Part shown: positions 1-13,900 of the stretch, in pieces | Layout: each line of letters starts with the position of its first letter | Numbering within the stretch: the stretch's first letter is position 1 | Notes under the pieces: generated by a model | What the model was told of the DNA's origin: nothing | The model's database searches: none | The model's input: the letters and a program-made list of their open reading frames with translations, nothing else | Translations under genes and position numbers: made by a program | From: Symsagittifera roscoffensis | Lineage: Eukaryota > Xenacoelomorpha > Acoela > Convolutidae | Direction of reading: 5' to 3' | Length of the DNA: 64,000 nt | NCBI RefSeq assembly: GCF_963678635.1 | Contig: NC_087062.1 | Span: 76,064,349 to 76,128,348 of the forward strand

Positions 1-1820
1 GTTTTTGAGTCGTCGATTTTTGTGCTTGGATTATTAAGCAAACGATTGTTCTGTTCGAGATTAGCAAGCATTATCGATTGGGAACATAGCGATTTTTATG
101 TAATCAACTTGTCCTACAGAATCACTGAACCATTTACTCAAATCTGTGCTGTCGTTAGCTACTAGTTTTTTTGAGCTAGTCTGCTTTTCAAATAACTTTT
201 TTTTATCATTATTTGTTTTTTTTTGTTGGCAAGGAATTTTTGTTTTGTTTTTTACTCTGCCTGTTTTTTTTGTGATCTTTTGGAGGGTCTTCAAAACTTT
301 TTTGTAATCTTTTGGAGGGATTCTTTTTTTGTGATCTTTTGGAGGGTCTTCAAAATTTTTTTATGAAAACAATTTTTGAGCTCCAATGGGGTCTGCCATA
401 AATTGATAGCTTTGTTACTGCTAAGTAAGATCTGTTCAGATGCAAATTTAATGTTCGATTATCTTGTTTGGCAAGTTTTGCTAGATCTATTTTTCTCGAC
501 ATTTTCAAAATTTTTGTCTCAATTTCTGTCGGGTAGGTTGTCATGCTATGTTTGTGTTGTATCGCTCTGCTTCGCCTCTGTGTAAAAAGTATGTCCTTTC
601 AAAGTTTTTTTAGAAGCGCAATATCTTCTGATTTGTAAAGCGATAGCGATTCTGTAACTTCTGTGACTTAAGCTTAAAGGGTCCTCAACTTGCGAAACAC
701 GCAATCTATATTTTATTATTGGGTCTTAAAATGAAGCTCTTCAAATGATTTTTTAACGTGGCTGTATTATAAAAGGACGTCGCGTCCCTCTTTCTCGGCT
801 TCTTGATTTTTTAACAAGGTTTTTCAAGGCATGAACTAAATTGATTGAGAACGTTGTAACTTAGACTTGAAAAATCCTGGAGAGCTATGATACGTGAACG
901 TTTCTAAACACGTAGATATAACCCACAAACAAAACCATAAACTCAATATGGTACTTGAGTCAATGAAGGTAGCCTAATTGCCAGGCAAAATGCCAATTTT
1001 TCTTGCTATCTATCACAGCAAGCGCATGGTTTTTGCAAAATCTCAATTATTTCCTTTTAAACATTTTCGGCTCACTGAAAAATTGCTGTCGCGTTTTGTC
1101 GCCGTAAAACGCAGTATAGGTCGAGATGATGTTTGTTTCACGAAAAGAATTTTAGGAATGCTCTAATGCACTCAGTACATTCTAATACACTTTAAAAGAA
1201 GTGCATTCATATTCATTAATGCACATATTAATGGCCTTAGATATATGTGCACTTTTTGAGTTCAATTTGGTAGAAGGTCGGCAAGTTAGGTTGAGACCAT
1301 TTGGTAGAAGTTAGGCAAAATGCACTCTCCAATTTTGAAAGCTGAAAAAGCGCGAAACAACCTGATCGATTTCTAGTTTCAACAAAAGTGCTATTTAATT
1401 TTTAGATTTCGAAGCGGAGTAAAAACTTTACCTGTTTGATCCAGTTTTCTCAAATTGGGTTGTCTGTATCAAAAGTGCCAGTGATAAATTGTTCTAGAGA
1501 TTCAAAGAGCTTTAAGGGCATATTTTTTCTTTGATAATCAAAAAGAAAGAGTTTTTTCCGTTTCTTTGCGTTCATTAACTCTTTACCAAATGTCTGCGGC
1601 TGTGTTTTTCCTACTGGATCTAACCGCTATGATGTTTCTTATTATAACGCCTCAATACAACGCCTTGGCTTCATCATATAGCACAATTCTAATTTCAACT
1701 GATGTGTATTAGAACATATTATAGCAAACCATCAAAAACGAGCACAATGAGCACTAGTTTTCTGATACATAGATAATACATAGGTCTTAATTGCATGGAT
1801 TGTTCATCACTGGTCATTAG
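1..1820. other. Noncoding, T-rich; probably intron upstream of the first visible WRAP53 exon
   Basis: I find no exon in this stretch. It is T-rich with poly-T runs and a short local duplication near 265-360, where the phrase 'gtgatcttttggagggtctt' recurs. Stretches near 565, 960 and 1360-1530 match modules of the dispersed repeat family also seen near 16 kb, 26 kb, 41 kb and 45.7 kb. The N-terminal WRAP53 exons are not here, so they probably lie upstream of the window. Confidence 0.5.
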
Positions 1821-1979
1821 GAAGATGTTGTACCAGACTTGTGTGTTGATTTGGGGCAGCCAGTGTACGACATGAAGTGGCACCCCCAGTCTCCCTCCTT
1901 TGTGACGTCATCGAGGAGGTCGCCCGTGCTGATGTGGAGTGCAGACACTGGTCACACAGTGTGCTCTGTCTCTATCAAG
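1821..1979 (+). CDS. WRAP53: WRAP53 exon (first visible)
   Basis: The acceptor is ...gtcattag before 1821, phase 0. The exon encodes EDVVPDLCVDLG, then YDMKWHP and PVLMWSADTGHTV, a WD40 blade. No GT donor sits at the homology-predicted end after SIK. A GC donor at 1980-1981 would keep phase 0 with the next exon, so the 3' end may be off by a few bases. Confidence 0.75.
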
Positions 1980-4900
1980 GCCTGCCTCTCTTCTATTCTA
2001 ACCACCAGGGGGAATTCCTTAAAGTAGAAGGAGCGAATGGCAGAATATTTCCTATCAATCAACATCCTTTTAACTGTTTTAACTGCTCTGACTGAAATAC
2101 ACTAGTGGACAAAGTTGAACACAAATTCAGATTTTTGTTCTCTAGAAAGCCTAATTTGAAAGACAACTTTTGACAATATTTTGTTAGAATTTTACCAAAA
2201 TTCTTACATCAACCGACTGCAAATCACCTGAACTTCCCTCTCTGATAGTCTCAACTTTTGAAGCCTAAACTAGCTTATTCCGGTTCTGAAAATGCCAGTT
2301 TTAACCATTTGTAAAAAGTTTTTCTAACAGTGTGAAAAAAAAGCAATAATAGAGTTGAGAAAAGTTGTCACACTCAGCAATGCAAATATTCAAAAAAGTT
2401 TTCGCTCCATTAAAAAACCTATTAAAAATGGTGAAAACTTGCATGTTCAGACCCCGAAAAAACTGGTTAGTGCTTCAAATCAAAATTTGAGAACTTCAGA
2501 GAGGATAGTTTAGATCATTTGCAGTCGGTTGATGTAAAAAAAATTCGGTAAAATTCTAACAAAATAATGTCCAGATTTGTCTTTGATTTTAGGCTTTTAG
2601 AGAACAAAAACGTAAATTTGCGTTCAAGTTTGTCCAGTAGTGTAACTTTTCTCTCAGATTTGTAATACATAACTGTCTGTTAGTGGGTCATTTTGCAACG
2701 TGAGAATTTTGACTGTAACCATTCCTGAAAGTGAATAGTAGTTCTTATTTTTCCCGCGTAAAGAACGAAGCTGTTTTTACTTATTTTGCTCTTAAGGTGC
2801 ACTAACAGAAGCGCTGCATACATATTGATGCATTGATGAAAGCATTTTGCTCATATGCAATTTTGAGTTCCAGTCAAGTTCCTTTGCTAAAAATCAGGCA
2901 AACTGCTCTCTCCGATCACGCAAGTGGAAAAGGCGCAAAAAACGTGAACGGCTTCTTGTTTCGAAAGTGGATTTTAAGTTCAAGATTTTCCGGTGGAATC
3001 AGAATTTTACCCATTAACAAAATCCACTCTCCTGAAATAAGAAAAGCCGAATGAGTAGTAATCGAGTAAAAAACGCTAAGATGGCTCAAAATTTTAAGAT
3101 TCTTTTCATCGCAAAAATTGGTGATCTGTACAAAGAAGTGTCTTTATTATAAGTTTAACAAGGTTAGTTTCTTAACTTAATATAATCTTGGCCATGAACT
3201 TATAGTTAGAAAGGAGGCAAGCTTAGAACCACGTGGATGAGGTAACAGGACCTTTTTGCGTGCAATTTGACAGCGAAGGACGACATCTGTTCTGTGGGTT
3301 CGACAAGTCACTGTTACGCATAGTTGACCTCAACAGACCAAACGACCCGCCTGTGACCAGGTGTTGCAATATAATACAATAGGTGGCCTAATGACATGTT
3401 GATGCCATTTAGAGGCGAAAAGAATCATAAAGCGTCGCTGTATTTCCATCCAATTTTAAGAATTATTTTTAGTTTTACGAAAGTTATTCAAAAATTTAAT
3501 GATTTCAAAGATGTTTCAAAGAATTAAAAATAATTAGGTTATTCTTGTATCAAATAGAAAATTGTGTGATCAGATGTTAAAGAGGTATAAACAGTTTTTT
3601 CGGCTTCTTTTTGAAGTTGTTAACTTTGCCTCGACCTTCGGGAAATAGTTCGGATCATGGTTTTACACAGTGTCGCCTATTATATCACACGACTTCGACC
3701 AGGTGCATGAGTAGTGGGTTTGGAAGTGGAGGAAGAGGGAGGGGCAATGGGAGTGGAATAGTGTCCTCCATAGCCATCAGTCACTCCATGTATTCTATGG
3801 CCACTTACACTGGACTGATTGGGCTGTTCGACCTCAAAAGTGGAACTCAGGTGAGAGTTTGTTCAACTCAACTTTTCGAGGCAATTGCGACTTGTCAGCA
3901 TACTCTAGTCAACTGTGCGTTCAGAATATAATTTAATTTGGGCCACAACCTAAGAGGCATCAGCCTGTCGCAGGGCATCGACATGAATAGTCAAACTTGA
4001 AAATGGATACCAAAACTCAGGGGCGGATCTAGGATTTTCTAGAGTGGGGCGACTTTTTTTTTAGGTTGAGCAAATTGATTTTTCGAGCTCTCCTAAATCA
4101 CTATAAAGACCTCATTTTGACCAAATTTTCTTGCGCCGCAGGCAAAGTTTTGAAAAAAAAACAGGCAATTAAATTGGTTCTTAGACAATTTTTGGAAAAT
4201 TTTGACAAAAAACTGCGTTTTTTCGGCGCGCGCTCCTACCTCAAAAATACTATATATTGGCGCTGAAGGCGCCTTAGAAAAATTTTACGATTTGTCGCCA
4301 AAAAGGATATCAAAATAGTACAAAGGGGGGACCCATTGGGTCGGCAGGGGGTCGAATTCCTGAGGGGGGGACGTCCGCTTTGGATAGTCATCTAAGATTC
4401 ACAGACAGTTTGATGATGATTGCCGAACCATTAGTCTTTTGAGCTTTGAATTGCATGGTTTCTCATATTTAGTTCTCAACTTTATCTTACAGTCAAATGT
4501 TAAAAAGTGTTCACATTTACATTTAAGATATCAAGAAGTCACAAATCGACTTTAATCATATGATTGTTAATGATCCTCGGGGGAGCCCTTAGTGTTTTCC
4601 CTAGGTGTTACCAAAGCTAATTTTACGGCGGGTCGACTTATTTTCCCTAGCGCTTTTTTTATCACGCACGAACGCGCTCTGCCGTCAGGCCCGGTGAAAG
4701 TCTCGATGATTCGTCCAAGTGACCAGATCCATACTGAAGTCCTCCAGTATCCATACGAGGTCTCCAGATTTGATGATGTCCTCTGGCTGTGACCATTTTG
4801 TGCGCCGAATGAGTGTCGGGGCATATTCTTTCAGCAGTCGGCGCCAAAAGAAATCCATTTTCTCCTTCACCAATCTCCAACACTTCGCGGATAGCCTACT

Positions 4901-7900
4901 GGTTGGCTGGTCACTGAAGGCCGCTGAGGGTGTGTACACAAAAGGTCTACCAAGGAGAAAATGATTTGGAGTCAACGGAAGGTCGTCGGCGATATCATGG
5001 TTCACATGCGTCAATGGTCGTTCATTCAAAAGTCCTTCGGTTTCAGCGACGATTGTGATGAAGAGATAGAGAGGCGTGCATATCAGAAGGAAAACTCGTT
5101 TAATCATCTGAACGAGTCTCTCCCAGACACCAACAAAGTGAGGAGCAGAAGGAGGTTTCATTTTCCAGCTGATATTTTGATCATGTAAGTAGCTGGCTAT
5201 CTCTGTATCGAATGACAGTGGCTCTGTTTGCAACTGCTTTTCGCTCCGATGAAGTATGTCGCATTGTCCAAGAGTCTTCGTTGTGGTGAGCCTCGGCGTG
5301 CTATCAACCTGCGAATAGCTGTCACGCAACTGTCCGTTGTGAGGCTTTCTGTCGTTTCTAAATGCATAGCAGGAGTAATAAAGCACGTGAACAAGCAGAT
5401 ATATTGCTTCGCCGTTGATGAGTTTTCGGCAATATGAAATACCTACAGTTTTGAATGGGTAAAGGTTTTCATTTGGATCCTGAAAGCGAGTGGCGGGAAG
5501 ATCTGACATGAAGACGCTGCGTCCCCTTCCTTGGAATCGCCGACAGAAGAAACAGCGATGGCGAATTTGTTTCAAAGCTTGGCGCAAACCATGATAAGAA
5601 AATTTTGCTGAAGGTAATTGCGGACATATTCTGTGCCCAAATGCATGCATCGGCAATAGGCGTGTTCGACTAAAATTCGCGCTGCTGGTTCTTTAGCATT
5701 AAGAAAAATGGGGTATTTGGCGGTTTCGGTAAGTAGTGAATTTCGAAGACGTCCCCTAGTTTTCCGAGTATTATCATCCATGAAAGGAGTAAATGCTTAC
5801 AGAACGTCTTTGTTGTCCAATTTTTTCCCTTGTTGTAATCGTGTGATGGTTTCTGGGAAAAAATTTGTTTTTGAGAAATTTCAAAAATAAGGGATTTTGC
5901 TGAATCCAGGTAATATGCGTACGGCTATTTTTTTCTTTTGTTCCTTAGCGAGCTTATAAACATTAGAACCATCGTAGTTGTTTTGAGTAATTTGAGCCAA
6001 TCAGAGAAACGTGAAAAATCAATTAGTGGCTCGACCTCTCATAGTCTTGCGCTGAAGAATGTAACTTCCCTATGTGGAGGCCTAAACCACTGCAAGTCCG
6101 GTGTCCACAGGAGGCTGGAACCAGAGTTTATCTACATCGGAAAGGGGTATTCCTCCTGTGGCAAGATCAGCTGGATTGTGAGTCCCTGAAATATGATTCC
6201 ATTGTGACTCTTTGGAAGTGGAAAGTATTTCAGTGAGCCTATTGCTTCAAAAGTTTTTGCGCCTAGGCATATGCTCAAGCCATGCAAGAACCGTTGTACT
6301 ATCTGTCCAGTAGAAAACAGAGTTTGGTTCAAACCGCAGTTCGTCTGAAGCGAATTTCCAGAGTCGCGATGCAATCACAGCGGCTTGTAGCTCGAGCTTA
6401 GGGATGCTCTCCTGCTTCAGTGGAGCTACTTTGGTTCTTACAATAAGAAAGTTGACGTTGAGTTTAGAAGCTGTAGTAGTTCAAACGGAAATACAAGCTG
6501 CCATGGCGTTTTGCGATGCGTTGGCAAAAACATGCAGCTGTTTGTTTGTGTTGTGAAAGTAAATTCCTACGTGACGTGGAAATTTCACAGATAATCCTTG
6601 TCGACATTGTAGTAGCCGTTTTTCAACGATATACATGTATTCAAGTGGTATTTGTTCATCCAATGAAATTCCAGATCACTTGTAGCATGATTTTCACGGT
6701 GATTGCAAAAGGTGCAGGAAATCCCAAGGGGTCGAATTTTGTCGCTATTGAGGAAAGCATTCAACGGAGAGTCATATTTTTGCCTTGAAAATCGTGTTTG
6801 ATTTGTGTTTTCACAAACGTAGTGTCATCGTTTGTGCCCCAATGCACTCCGAGTATTCTTTGCATCGAATTAATTCGAACAACGTCCGTTTCAGGCAACC
6901 TTACGAAAGCTTCGGATTTATTTGAAACAAACTTTGTTAAATTGAAACCACTCTTATTCAGCACCGTCTTTACTTTCAAAGAGGTCGCTTGAGCAATTTC
7001 AATGGACTCAAACGAATGGACAAAGTTATCCATATAAAAACTCCGGTTGATGAGTTCAGCTGTTTTGCGATCGCTAGCTGCGAAATCTTTCGCGGTCTGA
7101 TTCAATGCGAGTATTGCAATTGAAGGTGAACTTTTCTTATCAAATATCAAGCTGGTATTTTGATTTTGCTTAATGCCCTTTGCAGTGATCCACAGGAATC
7201 GTAAAGCAGTTTGATCTTATTCTTTAATACCAATTGGCTTGAACTTACCCTCGATATTGGCAGATACTGCGACTGGCTGTTCCCGAAAACGAAGTAGCAA
7301 TCCAGACATGTTGTTGAGAAGATCAGGCCCAGCTTTTAAACAGGAGTTCAAGGAGATACCTTGAAACATTGAAGCAGCATTTGCGACTCGTCTAACTTTT
7401 TCAGGTTTATTTGGATTTACAACCGGGTAGTGAGGTAAATACCAGACGTTAGTTGGCTGAGGATTTATGAAAACAACTGGTTTTACATAACCTTTCTTAA
7501 TGTCCGTAGCAAGAGACTTATTATATGAATCCAAAAGGTATCGGTCTTTACTTAAGCGTTTTTGAAGTGAGCCTAATTGAGCTTTGGCGATTGCGAAGTT
7601 GTTTGGTGGCTTCACACTCTGCTTCCACAGTATGTTCATGTTATACTGACCCTAAGTAATTTGTCGATCTTTCTTGAATTTCAAGCTGGAGGAAAATCAA
7701 CAGATATTGCAGAGTCTTCAACTTTCCAGAATTTTTCGACAAGTTTGCTTAAAGTTGGTTGCTTTCTGTTGCGACCATCAATATAATTTGTTTGTTGTTC
7801 TCGTGGTTCTTTGTCCAGGTATTCGGAGCTTCAGAGGTCCATTGATGGTTCATCCAAGCAAGTTTCTGATTGGAAATGGGCTTCCAACGGGAACCTTCTT

Positions 7901-10900
7901 GATGTCTCTCAGCAATGAACCAGAAAGCATCGACACCAAGGAGAACACGGACATGATTTTCATCAAGTTCAGGGTAATTGAGGTGGCTGAGATGATCAAA
8001 TTTGGAATAAATGTTGTTCAATTGTTTGACGTTGACGACGTCGAAGTGAGTTTTATCAACCGAATAAACGTTCGGTAATTTAAAATGAACTGACGTAGAG
8101 TTGAATGCTCCAACACTCAGTGAAATTTAGGTGGAATGAATTTTATCCGTTGAGAAAGCTCCATGAATTTTTAAGTCGACTGATTGCTTTGGAACGCTGT
8201 TCAGTTCTTCCGCTGTAGTTTTGCATATATAAGAGCAACTGCTGCAGTTGTCCAACATTGCATAACACTGAATTAAGGTTTTGTCATTAATCAGGATTAC
8301 CGGCATATACTGTAACTGATTTCGAATGACCGAAAGTGAATCCGGATTTATGCCATCATCGGCATCTGGCGAATTGAGAACTCGTTGTTCAACTTCGACG
8401 TTGTTAGACTTCTGAGATTGATTTTTGCTATCAATTCCAGATTTTTCTTTGTGCAAACTTGAATGATGCTTCTGACCGCAGCTATCTTGCTTACATCGTT
8501 TTTCTGACCTGCAAGCGTTCAACTTGTGTTTATAAAGACAATTGAAACATGTGTTTCTTAACGATCTCCAAATGTTTCTTGAGTAGCAATTTTTTGAATT
8601 CGGGGCAACGTCCCAAATAATGATTGCCCTGATGAATGGGACAGATAATACTCAATGGCGTGGTGAAACTGCGATAAGTAGAATAAGGATTATTTGGATC
8701 ATTTGCGCTATGGTCTTTTTTGAGAAAAGACCAATTCTTGTTGTCATGATGCTGTTGACAGTGTTTAGTTTTGACAGGTGACGATTTTCCAATCTGAAAT
8801 CCAAACTTTCGAATAATTGTTAAGCCAATTTGAAAAATCGATTAAAGTAGCATATTCCAAACCGTAGCACATTTCATCAAAACAGCAGGAGGAAGCTTGC
8901 TGCGCGCAATAATGGTTACATTTGTTGATCCTAGATTGGAAGTGACCGTTAGCTTCAAAGTTATGAACGAGCGTGCGGAGGCAAGTCGAATACCTCACAA
9001 ATGACAAAGGGTTGCGTAGATGTGGATGCTCGAAGTCTTCGATTTGTTCTATGTATGCAGCCACAATGAATTTTGGATTACCAAAACTACGAATGAGTTC
9101 TTCGTTGGCCTGGTCATACTGGCTAGAGTTTGTGCCAGAACTCTCTATTAAACTTTTTGCGCTGCCTGTACATAGTGTTTGAAGATATGTAATTTTCTCC
9201 ACAGGACTTATACGAGGATTCTTTCCAATAGCTGTTTGATATAGTTCAAACCAATTGTTCCTTTCAAGAGGATTTCCATCGAATTTCGATAGACGTATAT
9301 CGGGAAGTTTGAAACCTTTCAAGCTATAAGCAGATGAGGCGTCTTGTGGATTAGACGAACTAGTCAACATGGGCTGCGAACTTTGGTTGATGTTCATTTC
9401 GTCAGTTGAGGTCCATCGATGACCATATCGTGTGCCCGACCGAAGAGGGTTACTAGTTGTAGCGGTTGGCAACGGCCTGTCGGAGGTTTGAGTCTGACGT
9501 TGGAAAATTCCATAGTTCTGTGATGAAGAATTGGAGTAAGGATTGTATAATTGAGGTAACTTGAATTATACAAGCCTTCAATATGTTGTGGAGGTTCAGT
9601 GGATGTTCTAGTGAAATGGTTTAAATCTCGCGTCATCTGTTTTATTAGTGGAGCCTCGACTTGAATCGTGTGAGACGCGTGAATCGTGTGGAGTTCTAAT
9701 TAGGTTCTCATCCACAGAAAAGTTGGAATCTTGAAATGTCATGCGATTTGATGGATCTTGGTCCAAAATGGAGTGCCGCTGTTCGTTACGATACATTCCA
9801 ACACTGGTTGTTTCAGTTGAAAATGAACACCTGCTTGCGGTTATTATTGCTGTAGCAACTAAGTTAACGCTGGAACTACACACTTGTGCAAGTCTTCTCG
9901 TACTTTTTCACTTGCTTAATTGCTTTGCATTTTCTATTGCGCAATGTAGAAGTACGTTCAAAACAGTCGTAGAAATACTTTCAATTTCTGTTACCAGAGT
10001 AACAAATTCCTCGAGGGAAAGCTTAACATCGTCGACTTCTTGGGAAGAAGCAATTTCGGATATCAGTTGATGTTCAAGTTTTTCTAATGAACGATATCGA
10101 CAATGCCATTAGTTCATAAGTTTGTTACTTTGTGAGCCATTGCGTAGCCGACCAACAAAACAAAGTAGATTAAGGGATGAAAGACTAGTAAGAACTAGTC
10201 AAGTAGTGTCCTAGGCCAAGCAAGGGAAAACCAGTAGCGACTGGTTATTTTGAAGAGAGCTTTGCTGTCAAAGACACAAGCACGAGTACTGTTGAGAAGC
10301 AAAGTTTGCTCTGACTAGCAAACGGTAAAAGTTAGGGACAACTAGCGAAGTGGGGAAGGAGCTGGGTTTACCCAACTTTGAAAAAGGTTGCTCTCACGAG
10401 CATACAAAAATTACTAGATGCACTAGCGAAACGACGGGGAAGCTAGGTAGACCCAGCTTTAAGGAGAACGGTTTGTTCTGCCGGACAAACAAAAATTGCT
10501 AGATATACTAGCAAAGCGACGAGAAAGCTGGGTTTACCTAACTTTAAGGAGAAAGGTTTGCTCTGTCGAGCAAACGAGAAAAGCTAGAGATGACTAGCGA
10601 GCGAGACAAAACTGGGCAGAATGAATTTTGAAGAGGTACGTTTGATCTGACGAACAAATTAGTAAGGCTGGAAAGGGACCAGCCTAAAGCTCAAAACAAG
10701 CTTTGAAATAAATTTGTAAGGTAACAAAAGTTTCGATAAATTGAAAAACATTTTATTGAACTGGATGTTGTAAATCGTTATAGTGTTCGTCGTAGGATGC
10801 CGTAGCATCGTACCGTTCCTGATGACACCCAGCGTTTCTGATATAAAAATTATTGTGCGCGATATTGCCCAAAAAAGTTTTATTAGTCTATATGAGTTAA

Positions 10901-13900
10901 AGCAATAAAACCTCCAATTTTGAATTCGTTAGCAACTTTTTTTTCTGAGTGTAAGTGGAAACTTTTATGAAGCCTATAGAAAAATTCAACTGACTTTAAA
11001 AACCTTATTACATTTTTATTTTTGTACTGTTTATTTTTATTCCTTTTTTGAAAATTTAAAGAGCTTTTACCAAGCTTGTTTTTGTTTGTTATGCGTACAT
11101 GAGTTATGGACTCTATAGCGCTTTTTTTTATAAAGAAATCTAAGTTAATGTTGAGTCAGGAACACAAAGCTTAAAATGCAAAAAAAAGTTTCTATTTTCC
11201 TTAAAATCTATCGTTGTTTCCCCGAGGAGTTTTTCAGTATTTTAAATTAGTGCAGCAAAGAACGTATCTAAAAACTTTGATGAAAAGCATTCTGACATAT
11301 GAAATAAAACTGTATTACGTATGAAATGATAAAGCAACATATGAAATCGCCACTTATGTACATTTGTTTAAATCACAACTTTTGAGACAAAAAACTGGCT
11401 TCGGTCCTTTGAGTAAAAATTGCCTCATTCACAATTTTGAGTACAATATCAAATCAAACTCGTATTTGCAACCAATACAACAATTAAACGCAGCCGTAAC
11501 TAATTGTTTTTTTGTATGCATATGGTATGAAGGCTAGTACAAGTTTTGGAAAGATCTTGCCTGGTCCTGATCCCTTTTGAAAACCTGGATGAAATTGATG
11601 TAGTACTGGTAGAGGCGTCCAGATCCCTAGTCAAGCGGGAAGCATTGTGCACATCAGAAGTCTTTGGTCGCCATGATAATGATTGCCAAACCATTAGTCT
11701 TTTGAGCTTTCAATTGCATGGTTTCTCATCATTAGTTCCCAACTTTATCTTACAGTCAAATGTTAAAAAGTGTTCACAGTTACATTTAAGATATCAAGAA
11801 GTCACAAATCGACATTAATGATATGATTGTTAATGATCATTAACACGGTTCTTTCTTCATAGAATATCTCTAAACATTGTCTTATCATTGTCAATGTTTC
11901 AATAAGTAATTATTCGTTGAAAATGCTCTTGAGAAATTTCCCGTTTGATCTCTCGATGACGTCATTTTCAAAAAAAGTTTTAATTCAATTTTTAGCATTG
12001 GTTTTTTGGCTTAAAAGCAATGCGTTGCTGAGTGAGGTTCCTTTGTACTCATGTTCTTAATTCAAATTGGGCTTGAACATGAAGAAGAATTTTTGAAAAA
12101 TGGGAAAAGTGTTATTTTAGTGATTTATCGACATAGACTTCAATCTGTTTTCGTTCAGGCGGCCATGTGATTTATCGACATAGACTTCAATCTGTTTTCG
12201 TTCAGGCGGCCATGTTAAGTGGAGGTCACCGTGACAGAGGTGTGACATCAGTTAAGTTCTCTCCTGACTCTCAACTGCTCATATCTGGGGCGAGACGAGA
12301 CAACAGACTGTGCGTCTGGGACTTGAGACAATTGGCAGTGCCCCTTTGTGCCAGTCTCGCCAGAAATGCGAACTCCAACCAGGTATGCTCAACACGTAAA
12401 GATGCGTTTCTGTAGTGAAAGCGAGTGGCCGTATGCTCGAACCTGGAGTTCTCCATAGTTTTTTAAATCTTGGCTAGCTCTCAAACACTATAAATTTTGT
12501 TTTTTCAAATTTTTTGAGCCGCATAATAAACATTTACAGAAGAATTTTGCGGCTGAAAATCATGATTCGGCACTTTAAAAGTAACGTTATGACAACATGA
12601 AATTATTGGTCCTTGTGTTAATCTGCATATAATTTCAATTGAATAAGGGAATCAAGTTCCATGGCATTATACCCTTTTCCAATCTACCCTGTGCTAATCT
12701 ACCCTATACCAATCCACCTTATACCTTTTTACCCTATAACTAAAGAAATTGAAACTTACCCCATCTTATTGAAGAATGCGAAACAAAATATTTCCAAACA
12801 GGTAAAAGAACTATTAATTTTGACCAACGAGCAATTGCCGTACATCAATAAAACATCAAAGCAAAATGTAATTGGCTTGTGCAAAATGGAAATGAATTCC
12901 AAGCATGAGCGAACAGAAGCTTTATTCCAATTTTGTGATAGAAATGTGTTGAGGTTATATCTAAAACGAGCAAAAGTCATCAACTGCATAGTTGATTTAG
13001 CTTGTTGGATACTACATGTGCTCTAGTATGCAATTTTCAAAAGATCAAGTCACCGCGAAGTCAAATGGCTTAACTGAAATGCGAAGTGCAGACCCCCCTC
13101 AGTAGCGGGCCAAGGCGGTACTGGGGGCAGGGAGAAAGAGAAAAAAAGGATTCTGATATTGGCCACTGTCATATCCTAAAATAGCAGCCCTGTACGACTT
13201 CGAGAACTTTAAAAAATTTCATACAATTTGATCAAAATAAATTGAAGATAAAAGGATTGACTTATCTGTATTTTCTCGAGCAATTACCTTAAACTATATT
13301 CTTTGTTAGAGTTGTTTCAAATGTTTTTTTTTTCACTTTCTCGTTCAATTCGCTGTATTTCTCGTTGCTGGGGTCGCTGTTTCCCTCCCCACTTCTTTCA
13401 ATGCTTTGAGTTTTTGATTTGTAGCATCCATTTTGCAGATTTCTTTTAATAGAGTAGCAGCGCGAAGATGCAACCCTTCTAAGTCCAGTAGCTGCTTCAT
13501 CGGAATGATTCCAAATGGTTACTGGAAAAACGAGATCGCGATAATTCTTTTCAATGCTTTCGCCTTTGATGTTGGTGCGTTGGAAGTATGAGGTATGAGG
13601 CTAGCTCATCAAGTTTTTCGGCGATGTTGTCGTCGGTATCAAACTTGTCATATAGCTTAATACCTTCATTGCATGGACTTCATACAATCCGAGTACCAAT
13701 ATTTTGTTTAATTTGACTCGTTTTGATGATTGTTATTTCAAGGAAAATTGATATAGTTAGTTTTTGTTTCATTTTTGTACGTGATATTGAAAGTTGGAAT
13801 TTATTGGTGTTTATAAATTTTGAATTGGAAATTTCGTGATATTGCATATTGAGAAAAATGTCCGAAATTGAGGCTAACATAACGCTTGAGTCTTTGTAAC

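Larger units (their letters stand above)
4411..11838 (-). mobile_element. Decayed BEL/Pao LTR retrotransposon, antisense in a WRAP53 intron
   Basis: Two direct 165-bp repeats (4411-4575 and 11674-11838, about 9 mismatches by eye) act as LTRs. Between them, in - strand order, lie a leader of about 1.8 kb with a minisatellite, then fragments of gag (DUF1759-like), zinc fingers with a DNCSS-type protease, reverse transcriptase, Pao/RNase H, and an integrase with a DUF5641-like C-terminus. Many stops and frameshifts make it inactive. The last codons (EDH, stop) abut the 3' LTR. The + strand BEL element ends the same way (EDVRA, stop, at its LTR), which supports the boundary. I see no clear target-site duplication. 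Confidence 0.82.

Noticed and set aside
12661-13026. 121-codon open frame in the last WRAP53 intron
   Set aside because: It begins in a simple repeated taccc/atacc motif and shows no recognisable domain. Probably chance.
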